A DNA stretch of 49,194 nucleotides from Streptomyces sp. NRRL F-6676 (GCF_000725625.1 NZ_JOHS01000048.1:1-49194); one strand, 5' to 3'. Positions 25,317 to 37,002 are shown, counted from the stretch's first letter. Notes: a model not told the origin generated them from the sequence alone. Translations and numbers: made by a program.

Positions 25317-27190
25317 CTACCGGACGGCCGCACGCGCACGACTCTGGGGGCGCGACCTGAGCGGAACCTGAAGAGGCGGCGGGGGCACGGCCACCGCGAG
25401 GGGCCGCGCCCTCCCGGCGGGGAGGGCGCACGCGTCGGCGGGGGCCGCCGCGGGCAGGGCGAGGGTGAACTCCGTGTGCCCGGGGACGCTGCGGACGTCG
25501 ATGGTCCCGCCGTGCGCCGCGGTGATCGCGGCGACGATGGCCAGGCCGAGCCCGGAGCCGCCGGCGCCGTCCCCGGTGGCGCGGGCGCGGGAGCCGTCGG
25601 CGCGGGTGAAGCGTTCGAAGACGGCGGGGAGGAAGGCGGGCGGGATGCCGGGGCCGTCGTCGCGTACGCGGACGACGCGGTGGGTGGCCGTGGACTCGAC
25701 GGAGACGGCCACCGTCGTGCCCGCGGGGGTGTGCGTACGGGCGTTGGCCAGCAGGTTGGCCACCACTTGGTGGAGCCTCGCCTCGTCGCCGACGACCAGC
25801 GCGGGGACGTCGGGCAGCAGCGCAAGCTCCCAGTGGTGGCCGCCGCCCGCCGCCCGGGCGTCCCACACCGCCTCGGCGACCAGCGCGGCGAGGTCCACCT
25901 CGGCGGAGCGCAGCGGGCGGCCCTCGTCGAGACGGGCGAGCAGCAGCAGATCCTCGACGAGGCCGGTCATCCGGGCGGACTCGGCGGAGACGCGGCACCA
26001 GGCGAGGGCCTGGTCGATGCCACCGGGGCCCGTCCCGGTGCCGGTCCCCGTTGCCGTCCCGCTGCCCGTCCCCGTTGTCGTCTCGGTGCCCGTTTCCGTT
26101 GCCGTCCCGCTGTCCGTCTCCGTTGCCGCCCCCCTGCCCGTCCCGGTGCCGGTCCCCGGTACCGCCGTCCCGGCCCCCGCGCCCCGGCTCATCAGCTCCG
26201 CGTACCCCGCGATCGAGGCGAGCGGGGTGCGCAGTTCATGGCTGGCGTCGGCCAGGAAGCGGCGCATGCGGTCCTCGCTGTGGCGCATCCGCTCCTCGCC
26301 GCGCTGGCGTTCGGCGAGCGAGGACTCGACGTGGTCGATCATGCGGTTGAGCGCCGCCCCGACCTGCCCGGCCTCGCTGCCGGGGTCGGTGTCGCGGTCG
26401 GGCACCCTCGTAAGTCCGGTGACGGCGCCGTGGCCGAGCGGGGCGCGGGAGACCTCCACGGCGGTGGCGGCGACCCGTCCGAGGGGCCGCAGCTGACGCC
26501 GTATGACGACCGCGCAGACCACCCCGGCGGCGCCGAGCCCGACCGCGGCCACCGCGGCCTCGGCGGCGACCAGTCGGTTGATCATGTCCTGTACGTCGTC
26601 CATCGGCAGCCCGGTGAGGACGGGGGCGCCGTCGCCGCCGAGCGCGGTCAGCCGGTAGGTGCCGAGGCCGGGGACCGTACGGGTGTGGGGGGTCCCGTCG
26701 GCGGCGAAGCCGGTGAGGGCGGCGCGCTGCGCGGCGGTGAGCCGGAGCTGTCCGCCGTCGCCGGTGACCACCTCGGCGGCGGTGACCCGGCCGGTGTCGT
26801 CGAAGCGGGCGGCGAGGGTGCCGACGGCCTGCCCGCGTTCGTTGAGGAACCCCAGGTCCGTGTCGTCGCCCGGCCGGACCCGCAGTCCGCCCTGGCTGCG
26901 CTCGGCGGCGTCGGTGACCCGCTGGTCCAGGTTGCCGAGCAGATAGGCGCGTTGGACGAGGAACGTGGTCAGCGCCAGCACCGCGCACACGGCGGCGAGG
27001 GTGACCCCGACGAGGAGCAGCAGCCGGGTACGGAGCGACCGCCCGCGCCACGGCAGCCGGATCCGGCGGGCACGCCACGGGAGCCGGGCCCGCGGCGCGG
27101 TGCCGGCCACCGCCCCGGTGGCCGCCGCCCCCGTGGCCGCCGCCCCCGTGGCCGCCGCCCCGGTGGCCCTCATCCGTGCCGTCGTGGCCC

Positions 27191-27194
<4 letters not shown>
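25317..27194 (-). CDS. Sensor histidine kinase with a Gly/Thr insertion in the DHp hairpin
   Basis: 625 residues. Order: Ala/Gly repeat (TGAAA-type, residues 11-30), TM1 (about 57-80), extracellular sensor (81-205), TM2 (about 207-231), HAMP, DHp with phospho-acceptor His319 in SHELRTPLASIAGYAE, and a HATPase domain (N box VANLLANARTHTP, G1 RDDGPGIP, G2 GSGLGLAI). Between the two DHp helices, residues 338-392 are a low-complexity run of GTGTGT/TETGTE type about 55 long, where related kinases have a loop of about a dozen. The ATG at 27194 overlaps the regulator's stop by 4 bp. Overall it is an OmpR-partner (TcrY/MprB-like) kinase; signal unknown. Confidence 0.9.
26019..26183. repeat. Degenerate coding repeat in the kinase DHp loop
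   Basis: Forward strand is built from permuted GTCCCGGTGCCG / GTCCCCGTTGCC blocks, about 165 bases, coding Gly-Thr and Thr-Glu repeats (residues 338-392). It keeps the reading frame. Confidence 0.8.
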
Positions 27195-27916
<722 letters not shown>

Positions 27917-27967
27917 GCCCCGATCGTGTCCGGGTTCGCTGGGAGCAGGCTGTGCGCGCCCTGAGCC

Positions 27968-27995
27968 GGGGCCGTGGGACACGATCCACGGCCCC
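27968..27995 (-). terminator. Second terminator hairpin after aconitase
   Basis: Perfect 10-bp stem GGGGCCGTGG / CCACGGCCCC, 8-base loop. Confidence 0.7.
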
Positions 27996-28004
27996 GTACA
28001 CGAC

Positions 28005-28040
28005 GAGGGCCGCACCCCCGTCTCCGGGGATGCGGCCCTC
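28005..28040 (-). terminator. First terminator hairpin after aconitase
   Basis: GAGGGCCGCA (28005-28014) pairs with TGCGGCCCTC (28031-28040), extended by C-run/G-run pairing; 20 bases beyond the aconitase stop. Confidence 0.8.
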
Positions 28041-28059
28041 AACCGTGGTGCGTGGGCGC

Positions 28060-30864
<2,805 letters not shown>

Positions 30865-30865
30865 C

Positions 30866-30896
30866 TAAGGTAAGGCTTAGTTAGGTAACCCTTACC
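30866..30896. promoter_or_regulatory. Iron-box-like element upstream of aconitase
   Basis: TAAGGTAAGGCTTAGTTAG matches the IdeR/DmdR1 box TTAGGTTAGGCTAACCTAA at 13 of 19 positions. The wider element is an inverted repeat, GGTAAGG (30869-30875) with CCTTACC (30890-30896). It is the most AT-rich stretch nearby and probably overlaps the aconitase core promoter. Confidence 0.45.
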
Positions 30897-30939
30897 GCCG
30901 GACCGACGGCGGCGTGCGGCTGCGGTGCGCCTCGGCAGA

Positions 30940-30957
30940 TATCTCGATGTCGAGATA
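30940..30957. promoter_or_regulatory. MarR-type palindrome between aconitase and the VOC gene
   Basis: TATCTCGA-TG-TCGAGATA, perfect 8-bp arms. In S. coelicolor the MarR-family regulator TamR is known to control aconitase; a palindrome of this size in its upstream region is the natural candidate. It could also act on the divergent VOC gene. Confidence 0.55.
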
Positions 30958-31077
30958 ACTCTAGTACATGAGGGCCGCCCGGTCATGCGCGGGCGGTCCC
31001 CCGCCCTGGGCGGGAGACTGTGCACGACCGCCCGCGACGGGGCCCGCACATGGGTGCGGGCCGGAGGAGAGCACCGC

Positions 31078-31470
31078 ATGAAGATCCGCCTGACCAGCGT
31101 GTACGTCGACGACCAGGCCGTGGCCGAGCGCTTCTACACGGACGTCCTCGGCTTTGTGAAGAAGCACGACGTTCCGGTGGGCGGGCGGGACCGGTGGCTG
31201 ACCGTCGTCTCGCCCGACGACCCGGACGGCCCCGAACTCCTGCTGGAGCCCGCCGGCCATCCGGCCGCCCGGGCCTACCGCGAGGCGCTCGTGGCGGAGG
31301 GGATCCCGCTGGCCCAGTTCGCCGTCGCCGACGTGCGGGCGGAGTACGCGCGGCTGCGCGGGCTCGGCGTCCGCTTCACCCAGGAGCCGGTGGAGGCGGG
31401 CCCGGTCACCGTCGCCGTCCTCGACGACACGTGCGGCAATCTGATCCAGCTGGCGACGGAGCCGGGGTAG
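31078..31470 (+). CDS. VOC-family (glyoxalase/bleomycin-resistance-like) protein
   Basis: 130 residues, one vicinal-oxygen-chelate domain of paired beta-alpha-beta-beta-beta modules: VYVDDQAVAERFYTDVLGF at the start and DTCGNLIQLATEPG at the end. Such proteins are small metalloenzymes or binding/resistance proteins; substrate cannot be told from the sequence. GGAGGA lies 8 bases before the ATG at 31078, so earlier in-frame starts are rejected. It is divergent from aconitase and shares its upstream palindrome. Confidence 0.88.
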   Translation: MKIRLTSVYVDDQAVAERFYTDVLGFVKKHDVPVGGRDRWLTVVSPDDPDGPELLLEPAGHPAARAYREALVAEGIPLAQFAVADVRAEYARLRGLGVRFTQEPVEAGPVTVAVLDDTCGNLIQLATEPG

Positions 31471-31494
31471 TCCGGCGGGCCGGTCCCATCTCCC

Positions 31495-31520
31495 CGGCCC
31501 CCGAAGGGGGTTGGGGGCCG
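31495..31520 (+). terminator. Terminator after the VOC gene
   Basis: CGGCCCCC pairs with GGGGGCCG around a 10-base loop, 25 bases past the stop. Confidence 0.65.
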
Positions 31521-31596
31521 CCCCCTGGCGTGCGCGGCCGGATGAGGGGTACCCGGAAAGGGCCGGAAGGAGCGACGCCGACCCGAGGAGGCCCAG

Positions 31597-31800
31597 ATGC
31601 CGCTCACGTTCCGCAAGAGCTTCCGGATCCTGCCGGGGGTCCGCCTCAACATCAACAAGAAGTCGTGGTCCCTCACGACCGGCGGCAGGAACGGGCCGCG
31701 CCACACGCACAGCAGCACCGGCCGCCGCACCACGTCCATGGACCTGCCGGGCCCCTTCGGCTGGCGCCGCACGCACAGCGCCCGCGGCCGGCACGACTGA
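31597..31800 (+). CDS. Small DUF4236 protein
   Basis: 67 residues. MPLTFRKSFRILPGVRLNIN and the Ser/Thr/Gly-rich basic tail are typical of DUF4236, short proteins widespread in actinobacteria with no known role. GAGGAGG lies 6 bases before the ATG, which supports translation. It is flanked by two hairpins, so it is probably its own transcription unit. Confidence 0.8.
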   Translation: MPLTFRKSFRILPGVRLNINKKSWSLTTGGRNGPRHTHSSTGRRTTSMDLPGPFGWRRTHSARGRHD

Positions 31801-31819
31801 GGGGCGCACACCAAGGGCA

Positions 31820-31860
31820 CGGTGGGGCGCGCCGTTTCCGGACGGCGGTGCGCCCCACCG
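31820..31860 (+). terminator. Terminator after the DUF4236 gene
   Basis: CGGTGGGGCGC (31820-31830) pairs with GCGCCCCACCG (31850-31860); inner GCCGT/ACGGC pairing extends it. Confidence 0.8.
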
Positions 31861-31996
31861 TTCGGGCGAGGCACCGGCCACGCCGTTAGACGGCACGCCC
31901 CGGGTGGCATCGATGCAGCCGTACGCCGTCCGCGGAGGGCGTCGGCGAGCGTCGGTTGGGCGCGTCACCCGTTCCACCCACCCCCGCGCGCCACAC

Positions 31997-32017
31997 ATCT
32001 CATATCTGAGATAGTCT
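31997..32017. promoter_or_regulatory. Palindrome and probable leaderless promoter of the HTH-MurA gene
   Basis: ATCTCA-TATC-TGAGAT (31997-32012), then TAGTCT (32012-32017), a possible -10 seven bases before the ATG at 32024. No ribosome site is visible, so the mRNA is probably leaderless. The palindrome overlaps the promoter and is a likely site for autoregulation by the protein's own HTH domain. Confidence 0.5.
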
Positions 32018-32023
32018 CACCTC

Positions 32024-33553
32024 ATGTCAGACGACTACCTCGTACGCATCGGCAAGCTCATCCGTGACGCACGTCAGCACCGCGGCTGGACACAGTCACA
32101 GCTCGCCGAAGCCCTCGGTACCAGTCAGAGCGCCGTGAACCGCATCGAACGCGGCAACCAGAACATCAGCCTTGAGATGATCGCGCGGATCGGCGAGGCC
32201 CTGGACAGCGAGATCGTCTCGCTGGGCTACGCGGGCCCGATGCATCTGCGGGTGGTCGGCGGACGCCGGCTCTCGGGCTCCATCGACGTCAAGACCAGCA
32301 AGAACGCGTGCGTGGCGCTGCTGTGCGCCTCGCTGCTCAACAAGGGGCGCACGGTGCTGCGCCGGGTCGCCCGCATCGAGGAGGTCTACCGCCTCCTGGA
32401 GGTGCTGAACTCCATCGGCGTCCGCACCCGCTGGATCAACGACGGCGTCGACCTGGAGATCGTGCCCCCGGCCGTGCTGGAGATGGCGTCGATCGACGCG
32501 GACGCGGCCCGCCGCACCCGGTCCATCATCATGTTCCTCGGCCCGCTGCTGCACCGCATGGAGCACTTCAAGCTGCCGTACGCCGGCGGCTGCGACCTCG
32601 GCACCCGCACCGTCGAACCGCACATGATCGCGCTGCGCCGGTTCGGCCTGGACATCACCGCCACCGAGGGCCTCTACCACGCCCAGGTGGACCGCACCGC
32701 CACGCCCGGCCGGCCGATCGTGCTGACCGAGCGCGGCGACACCGTCACCGAGAACGCGCTGCTCGCCGCCGCCCGCCACGAGGGCGTCACCGTCATCCGC
32801 AACGCCTCCTCCAACTACATGGTCCAGGACCTGTGCTTCTTCCTGGAGGCGCTGGGCGTGCAGGTGGAGGGCATCGGCACCACCACGCTCACCGTGCACG
32901 GCGTGCCGAACATCGACGTCGACGTCGACTACTCCCCCTCCGAGGACCCGGTGGAGGCGATGAGCCTGCTCGCTGCGGCCGTGGTGACGGAGTCGGAGCT
33001 GACGGTGCGCCGGGTCCCGATCGAGTTCCTGGAGATCGAGCTCGCGGTGCTGGAGGAGATGGGCCTGGACCACGACCGCTCGGCGGAGTACGTCGCCGAC
33101 AACGGCCGCACCCGCCTGGTGGACCTGACCGTGCGCCCCTCCAAGCTGGAGGCGCCGATCGACAAGATCCACCCGATGCCGTTCCCGGGCCTGAACATCG
33201 ACAACGTCCCGTTCTTCGCGGCCATCGCGGCCACCGCGCAGGGCAAGACCCTGATCCACGACTGGGTCTACGACAACCGCGCCATCTACCTGGCCGACCT
33301 CAACCGGCTCGGCGGCCGCCTCCAACTCCTCGACCCGCACCGGGTCCTGGTCGAGGGCCCCACCCGCTGGCGCGCCGCCGAGATGATGTGCCCGCCCGCG
33401 CTGCGCCCGGCGGTGGTCGTCCTGCTGGCGATGATGGCGGCCGAGGGCACGTCGGTCCTGCGCAATGTGTACGTCATCAACCGCGGCTACGAGGAACTGG
33501 CCGAGCGCCTGAACTCGGTGGGAGCGCAGATCGAGACGTTCCGGGACATCTGA
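32024..33553 (+). CDS. murA2: XRE-type HTH fused to a MurA-like enolpyruvyltransferase
   Basis: 509 residues. Residues 5-65 are a Cro/C1 helix-turn-helix (IRDARQHRGWTQSQLAEALGTSQSAVNRIERG). Residues 74-509 are an EPSP-synthase/MurA fold. MurA residues are present: Lys93-Asn94 (TSKNA), the PEP-binding/fosfomycin-target Cys190 in AGGCDLGTR, the Asp in PFPGLNIDNVPF and the terminal INRGYEELAERLNSVGA. Transfer of enolpyruvate to UDP-GlcNAc is therefore plausible, with a DNA-binding domain attached. S. coelicolor SCO5998 has the same position. Loop sequences differ from canonical MurA (PFPGLNIDN instead of PTDMQAQ), so the substrate could be another sugar nucleotide. Confidence 0.9.
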   Translation: MSDDYLVRIGKLIRDARQHRGWTQSQLAEALGTSQSAVNRIERGNQNISLEMIARIGEALDSEIVSLGYAGPMHLRVVGGRRLSGSIDVKTSKNACVALLCASLLNKGRTVLRRVARIEEVYRLLEVLNSIGVRTRWINDGVDLEIVPPAVLEMASIDADAARRTRSIIMFLGPLLHRMEHFKLPYAGGCDLGTRTVEPHMIALRRFGLDITATEGLYHAQVDRTATPGRPIVLTERGDTVTENALLAAARHEGVTVIRNASSNYMVQDLCFFLEALGVQVEGIGTTTLTVHGVPNIDVDVDYSPSEDPVEAMSLLAAAVVTESELTVRRVPIEFLEIELAVLEEMGLDHDRSAEYVADNGRTRLVDLTVRPSKLEAPIDKIHPMPFPGLNIDNVPFFAAIAATAQGKTLIHDWVYDNRAIYLADLNRLGGRLQLLDPHRVLVEGPTRWRAAEMMCPPALRPAVVVLLAMMAAEGTSVLRNVYVINRGYEELAERLNSVGAQIETFRDI

Positions 33554-33686
33554 GATCCCGCGGAAGAGGCTTGCCCTGGCGACGGCGGGGAACTGCCCCC
33601 GACGTCGCCCGTAAGCACCTGTCGGCGGCATCGCGGGCGCGGCAAGGTGACCGCGGAAAACCGACGCGCTCACGGAAGAGACCGCC

Positions 33687-35366
33687 GTGCATGCTGAACG
33701 ACCCCGTGAGGACGGACGGGACGGGGCGGCCCAGGGGCGACCCGCCGTCGGGCACCCGCCGGTCCGGCACCAGGGCGCCGTGCCTCATGTCCTCGCGTTG
33801 CAGAGCACCGCGGGCAACGCCGCGGCGAGCCGGGTGCTCGGGTCCGGCGAAGCCAGGATGCCGGTGCAGCGTCTGGTCAAGCTGGGCGGGAAGGTGTACA
33901 CCAACGACAAGCGGCATCATCCGCTGCTCGGTGGCGCGGAGTCGGTCGAGTCGCTGTGGGAGTCCGTCGTCCAGGTCGGCGAGAACGGGACGGACGAGGA
34001 ACGGGCCGAGTTCGAGACCCACCGCGCGCGGATGAGGGCGCAGTTGGACAAGTGGGTGGACGACGTCGCGGTCGGCCGGCTGCACCCGGACCCGGAGAAA
34101 GCCCGTACCCATCCACGGGGCCGCAAGCGGCAGACGCGGTCCTACCGCACCGTCGAGGAGTTGTACGCGGGCCTGCTGGGCTGGGTCAAGCAGAAGCCGG
34201 GACGTCATGAGGAGCGGCTGTTGGCCGATCAGGTCCGCGGCTCCTCCGACATCGACCGTCATCTCGACGCCCTGCTGGTGAAGGTCAAGCGCTGGATCGA
34301 CGACCAGCCGGAGATACACGATATGCCGGCCCTGCGGAATCGCCTGTGGCAGGAGTTGCGGACCAGCCAGGTGACGAGACCGAACGGGGAGACGGTCTCG
34401 CTGGGTACCTATCGGCAGCACACCGCGCAGATGGCCGAGAAAGGGCGGGGCGAGCCCACCCGGATCGGGAAGGACATGGCCGCCGTACTGGAACATCCGG
34501 AGAAGTACGGCCAGGCGGACAAGATCGTCGTGCTGCACGACCTGATGGACTATCTGGGTGACGTCAGACACGGCAAACCGCGCACAGCGGGTACGGATTT
34601 ACTCCTGGAACCTGTCAGCAGCCGGTTCTTGAGCACCAAGGAGATAGACCCCGTCACCGGCCGGCGGACCGAGAGTACGAAGTCCCGGGGTATGCGGACC
34701 GAGCGATGGAAAGGGCCCCTCGTCACCCGCGACGAGGCCGACCCCACCACCCTCCTGGCCCGGCACCACAACGTGCCGGTGTTGGCCGGCCAATCCTTCA
34801 CCACGGTCCGGATGCTCAACCTCGGTGCCGAGGCGGGTGGCACCACGGGGGAGCTGGGAGCGATGGCCTGGGCGCTGTTCGCGTTCTGGCGGATCAACTA
34901 CGACCACACGCACCGGCTGGCAAACCACACCTTGCACGAGACCCTCGACATGGCGTCGAATTTCGGGGTTCCCTACAACATGCTGGACCGGGGCGCCGGC
35001 CTGGCCGACTACCGTCCCGGCACCCTGCTGCAATCGATGCGGGAGACGGTCGCGGCACTGCGCAAGGACCTCGTCGGCCTGGGCGAGGCCGTGAAACAGC
35101 ACGACCGTACGGCCGACCCCGACGGCGTGCAGTTGGCGGGCCGGTACCGATCCCTGCGCGAGAAGGTGGACACGGTTACCCGGGGTACCGGGTGGATGCT
35201 CCTCTCCGACCCCGAGACGAGGGCGGTGGCCCGCCGCGAGGCGTCCCTGGCCTTGCAGGACGCGCTCGCCGAGTACACGTGGCTCTGCGAGGACCTGGCC
35301 CGCTCGCCCGCTGTGACGGAGCCGGCCTGGGCCAGTGAGCCCCCGCCGGGAACCTGGTCCGTCTGA
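33687..35366 (+). CDS. AGNAA-leader protein, possible CIS/polymorphic-toxin cargo
   Basis: 559 residues, no family recognised for the body. Residues 35-51 read VLALQSTAGNAAASRVL, and a VQR follows at 60-62. This short motif opens many Streptomyces proteins that are DUF4157-type, toxin-like or associated with contractile injection systems. The rest is charged and soluble, with no signal peptide or membrane segment. A conserved-looking segment at about 358-430 (ARHHNVPVLAGQS, MAWALFAFWRINYDHTHR, LHETLDMASNFGVPY) is His-rich. Start is the GTG at 33687 with GGAAGAG upstream. A TTA codon at 34599-34601 (Leu305) makes translation dependent on bldA tRNA. No immunity gene or injection-system gene adjoins it. 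Confidence 0.75.
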   Translation: MHAERPREDGRDGAAQGRPAVGHPPVRHQGAVPHVLALQSTAGNAAASRVLGSGEARMPVQRLVKLGGKVYTNDKRHHPLLGGAESVESLWESVVQVGENGTDEERAEFETHRARMRAQLDKWVDDVAVGRLHPDPEKARTHPRGRKRQTRSYRTVEELYAGLLGWVKQKPGRHEERLLADQVRGSSDIDRHLDALLVKVKRWIDDQPEIHDMPALRNRLWQELRTSQVTRPNGETVSLGTYRQHTAQMAEKGRGEPTRIGKDMAAVLEHPEKYGQADKIVVLHDLMDYLGDVRHGKPRTAGTDLLLEPVSSRFLSTKEIDPVTGRRTESTKSRGMRTERWKGPLVTRDEADPTTLLARHHNVPVLAGQSFTTVRMLNLGAEAGGTTGELGAMAWALFAFWRINYDHTHRLANHTLHETLDMASNFGVPYNMLDRGAGLADYRPGTLLQSMRETVAALRKDLVGLGEAVKQHDRTADPDGVQLAGRYRSLREKVDTVTRGTGWMLLSDPETRAVARREASLALQDALAEYTWLCEDLARSPAVTEPAWASEPPPGTWSV

Positions 35367-35367
35367 G

Positions 35368-35391
35368 CGGCCGGCGGCCGGCCGCCGGCCG
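35368..35391. terminator. Bidirectional terminator between convergent genes
   Basis: A perfect 24-bp palindrome, CGGCCGGCGGCC followed by GGCCGCCGGCCG, 2 bases after the AGNAA-leader gene and 54 bases from the cvnD stop. Confidence 0.75.
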
Positions 35392-35445
35392 GGCCGTGGC
35401 CGGCGCGGTCCCTCCGGGAACCGGGGGCGGGGCGGGCCGGCCGGG

Positions 35446-36054
35446 TCAGATCAGGGCGGAGCGCTCGGTCTCCGTCCTCAGTACGTGTTCCACGGCCTGG
35501 ACCAGCACCTCCTTGACCGAGGCCCGCAGCCGCGCGTCGCACAGCAGCACCGGCACCCTCGGTTCCAGGGCGAGTGCCCGGCGGACCGTCTCCACGGGAT
35601 AACTCCGGGCCCCCTCGAAGCAGTTGACGGCGACCACGAAGGGCAGTCCGCGGCTCTCGAAGTAGTCCACCGCCGGGAAACAGTCGGGCAGCCTGCGGGT
35701 GTCGGCCAGGACGACCGCGCAGAGCGCTCCGGCGGCCAGCTCGTCCCACATGAACCAGAAGCGGTCCTGCCCGGGGGTGCCGAAGAGGAAGAGCGCGAGC
35801 CGGTTGTGGAGGGTGATCCGGCCGAAGTCCATCGCCACCGTGGTGGTGGCCTTGCGCTCCACCCCGGACAGGTCGTCCACGCCGAGGCCCGTGTGGGTCA
35901 GGATCTCCTCCGTGTGGAAGGGAACGATCTCGCTGACGGTGGAGACGAGCGTGCTCTTCCCCACCCCGAAACCGCCGGCCACCAGGATCTTCGCCGCTTC
36001 GGGCAGGGTGTCGCCCGAAGTGGGGTGACCGCCGTGGCGCGGTGTGTGTGACAT
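35446..36054 (-). CDS. cvnD: Conservon GTP-binding protein CvnD
   Basis: 202 residues, small Ras-like GTPase of the conservon type. P-loop GGFGVGKST, switch region ERKATTTVAMDFGRI, G3 DxxG replaced by the family's FGTPGQDRFWFMW, and NCF in place of NKxD, as usual for CvnD. It is thought to act with CvnA-C as a membrane-associated signalling complex resembling eukaryotic GPCR/G-protein systems. I chose the ATG at 36054 (GGAAAGG 10 bases upstream). A 145-base gap separates it from cvnC, whereas conservon genes usually overlap. Confidence 0.93.
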   Translation of the reverse strand: MSHTPRHGGHPTSGDTLPEAAKILVAGGFGVGKSTLVSTVSEIVPFHTEEILTHTGLGVDDLSGVERKATTTVAMDFGRITLHNRLALFLFGTPGQDRFWFMWDELAAGALCAVVLADTRRLPDCFPAVDYFESRGLPFVVAVNCFEGARSYPVETVRRALALEPRVPVLLCDARLRASVKEVLVQAVEHVLRTETERSALI

Positions 36055-36199
36055 TGCGGGCATGCCTTTCCGTCTCCGTTCGTGCCTCGCGCGGTGCGGC
36101 CGGGCCGCCGAAGGATGCCGGGCCGTGGGCCCGGCGTGCGCCGTTCCCCTGTGTGCGGCCGGCGGCCGCCCCGGGTCGGTCCCCGGCGCACCGTGCGTC

Positions 36200-36571
36200 T
36201 CACAGTGCGCGCAGTCCCTCGAGTACTTCTCTGATCATCCGAATGCTGGGCCGGGCGGCCGGGTCGGCCGGTTCCCGCACCCGTATCGCCCGCGCGGTGA
36301 ACAGGTCACCGAGCAGCACCCGGACCACCCCGACGGGCAGGTTCATCCGGGATGCGATCTCACCGACCGGGCGGGGGGTGCGGCACAGGGCGAGGATGGA
36401 CCGGTGCTCGGGCTGCATCTCCACCTCGTGGTCGAGCGTGTCGACCGCCGACACCACGAAGGCCACCAGGTCGAACCAGTAGCCCTCGTTGCGGGTCCGC
36501 CCGCGCACCATCGCGTACGGGCGGACGACCGGGCCCGCCGCCTCGTCGAGCCACTCGTCGGCCGAGGTCAC
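36200..36571 (-). CDS. cvnC: Conservon protein CvnC (DUF742)
   Basis: 123 residues. The DUF742 fold is a winged-helix-like protein: VRPYAMVRGRT, FDLVAFV..., ILALCRTPRPVGEIASRMNLPVGVVRVLLGDL and a C-terminal REVLEGLRAL. It is a partner in the conservon complex. GTG start at 36571 overlaps the cvnB stop (GTGA). Confidence 0.93.
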   Translation of the reverse strand: MTSADEWLDEAAGPVVRPYAMVRGRTRNEGYWFDLVAFVVSAVDTLDHEVEMQPEHRSILALCRTPRPVGEIASRMNLPVGVVRVLLGDLFTARAIRVREPADPAARPSIRMIREVLEGLRAL

Positions 36572-37002
36572 CCCACGGCCCCGGCGCCCGGTACGGGTTC
36601 CGCGCGGGAGTCCACCGACATGTGGAACCCGAGCCGTTTCACCAGCATCGCCATTTCGTAGGCGACGACGCCGATGTCCGCGCCCTGGCGGGTGAGCGCG
36701 GTGAGGCAGGAGTTGTCGCCTGCCGCGCACACGAAGAGGAATCCGCCCTCCATCTCGACCATGGTCTGTAGTACGGCACCGCCGCCGAAGTGACGGCCGG
36801 CGCCCTTGGCGAGACTGTGGAACCCGGAGGCGACGGCGGACAGCCGCTCGGCCTGGTCACGGTCGAGTGCCTCGGAGGCCCCGAGGAGCAGGCCGTCCGT
36901 CGACAGCAGTACCGCGTGACCGATCTCCGGCACGTTGCGGACCATGTCGCTCAGCAGCCAGTCGAGGTGGGAGCCGGTCTCGGAGGGGCCTGGATGCGTC
37001 AT
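36568..37002 (-). CDS. cvnB: Conservon roadblock/LC7 protein CvnB
   Basis: 144 residues, a roadblock/LC7 domain: LDWLLSDMVRNVPEIGHAVLLSTDGLLLGAS, LSAVASGFHSLAKGAG, and TRQGADIGVVAYEMAMLV. These small proteins regulate partner GTPases (here CvnD). It overlaps cvnA upstream (ATGA, 36999-37002) and cvnC downstream (GTGA), so A-B-C are translationally coupled. Confidence 0.95.
   Translation of the reverse strand: MTHPGPSETGSHLDWLLSDMVRNVPEIGHAVLLSTDGLLLGASEALDRDQAERLSAVASGFHSLAKGAGRHFGGGAVLQTMVEMEGGFLFVCAAGDNSCLTALTRQGADIGVVAYEMAMLVKRLGFHMSVDSRAEPVPGAGAVG

Noticed and set aside
26019..26183. Frameshift or assembly error in the histidine kinase
   Set aside because: The frame continues correctly into the second DHp helix (RVSAESARMTGLVEDLLLLARLD) and the ATPase domain, so it is an in-frame insertion.
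31020..31889. A 289-codon plus-strand frame covering the VOC and DUF4236 genes
   Set aside because: Out-of-frame shadow; both small genes have good ribosome sites and family-like sequence in other frames.
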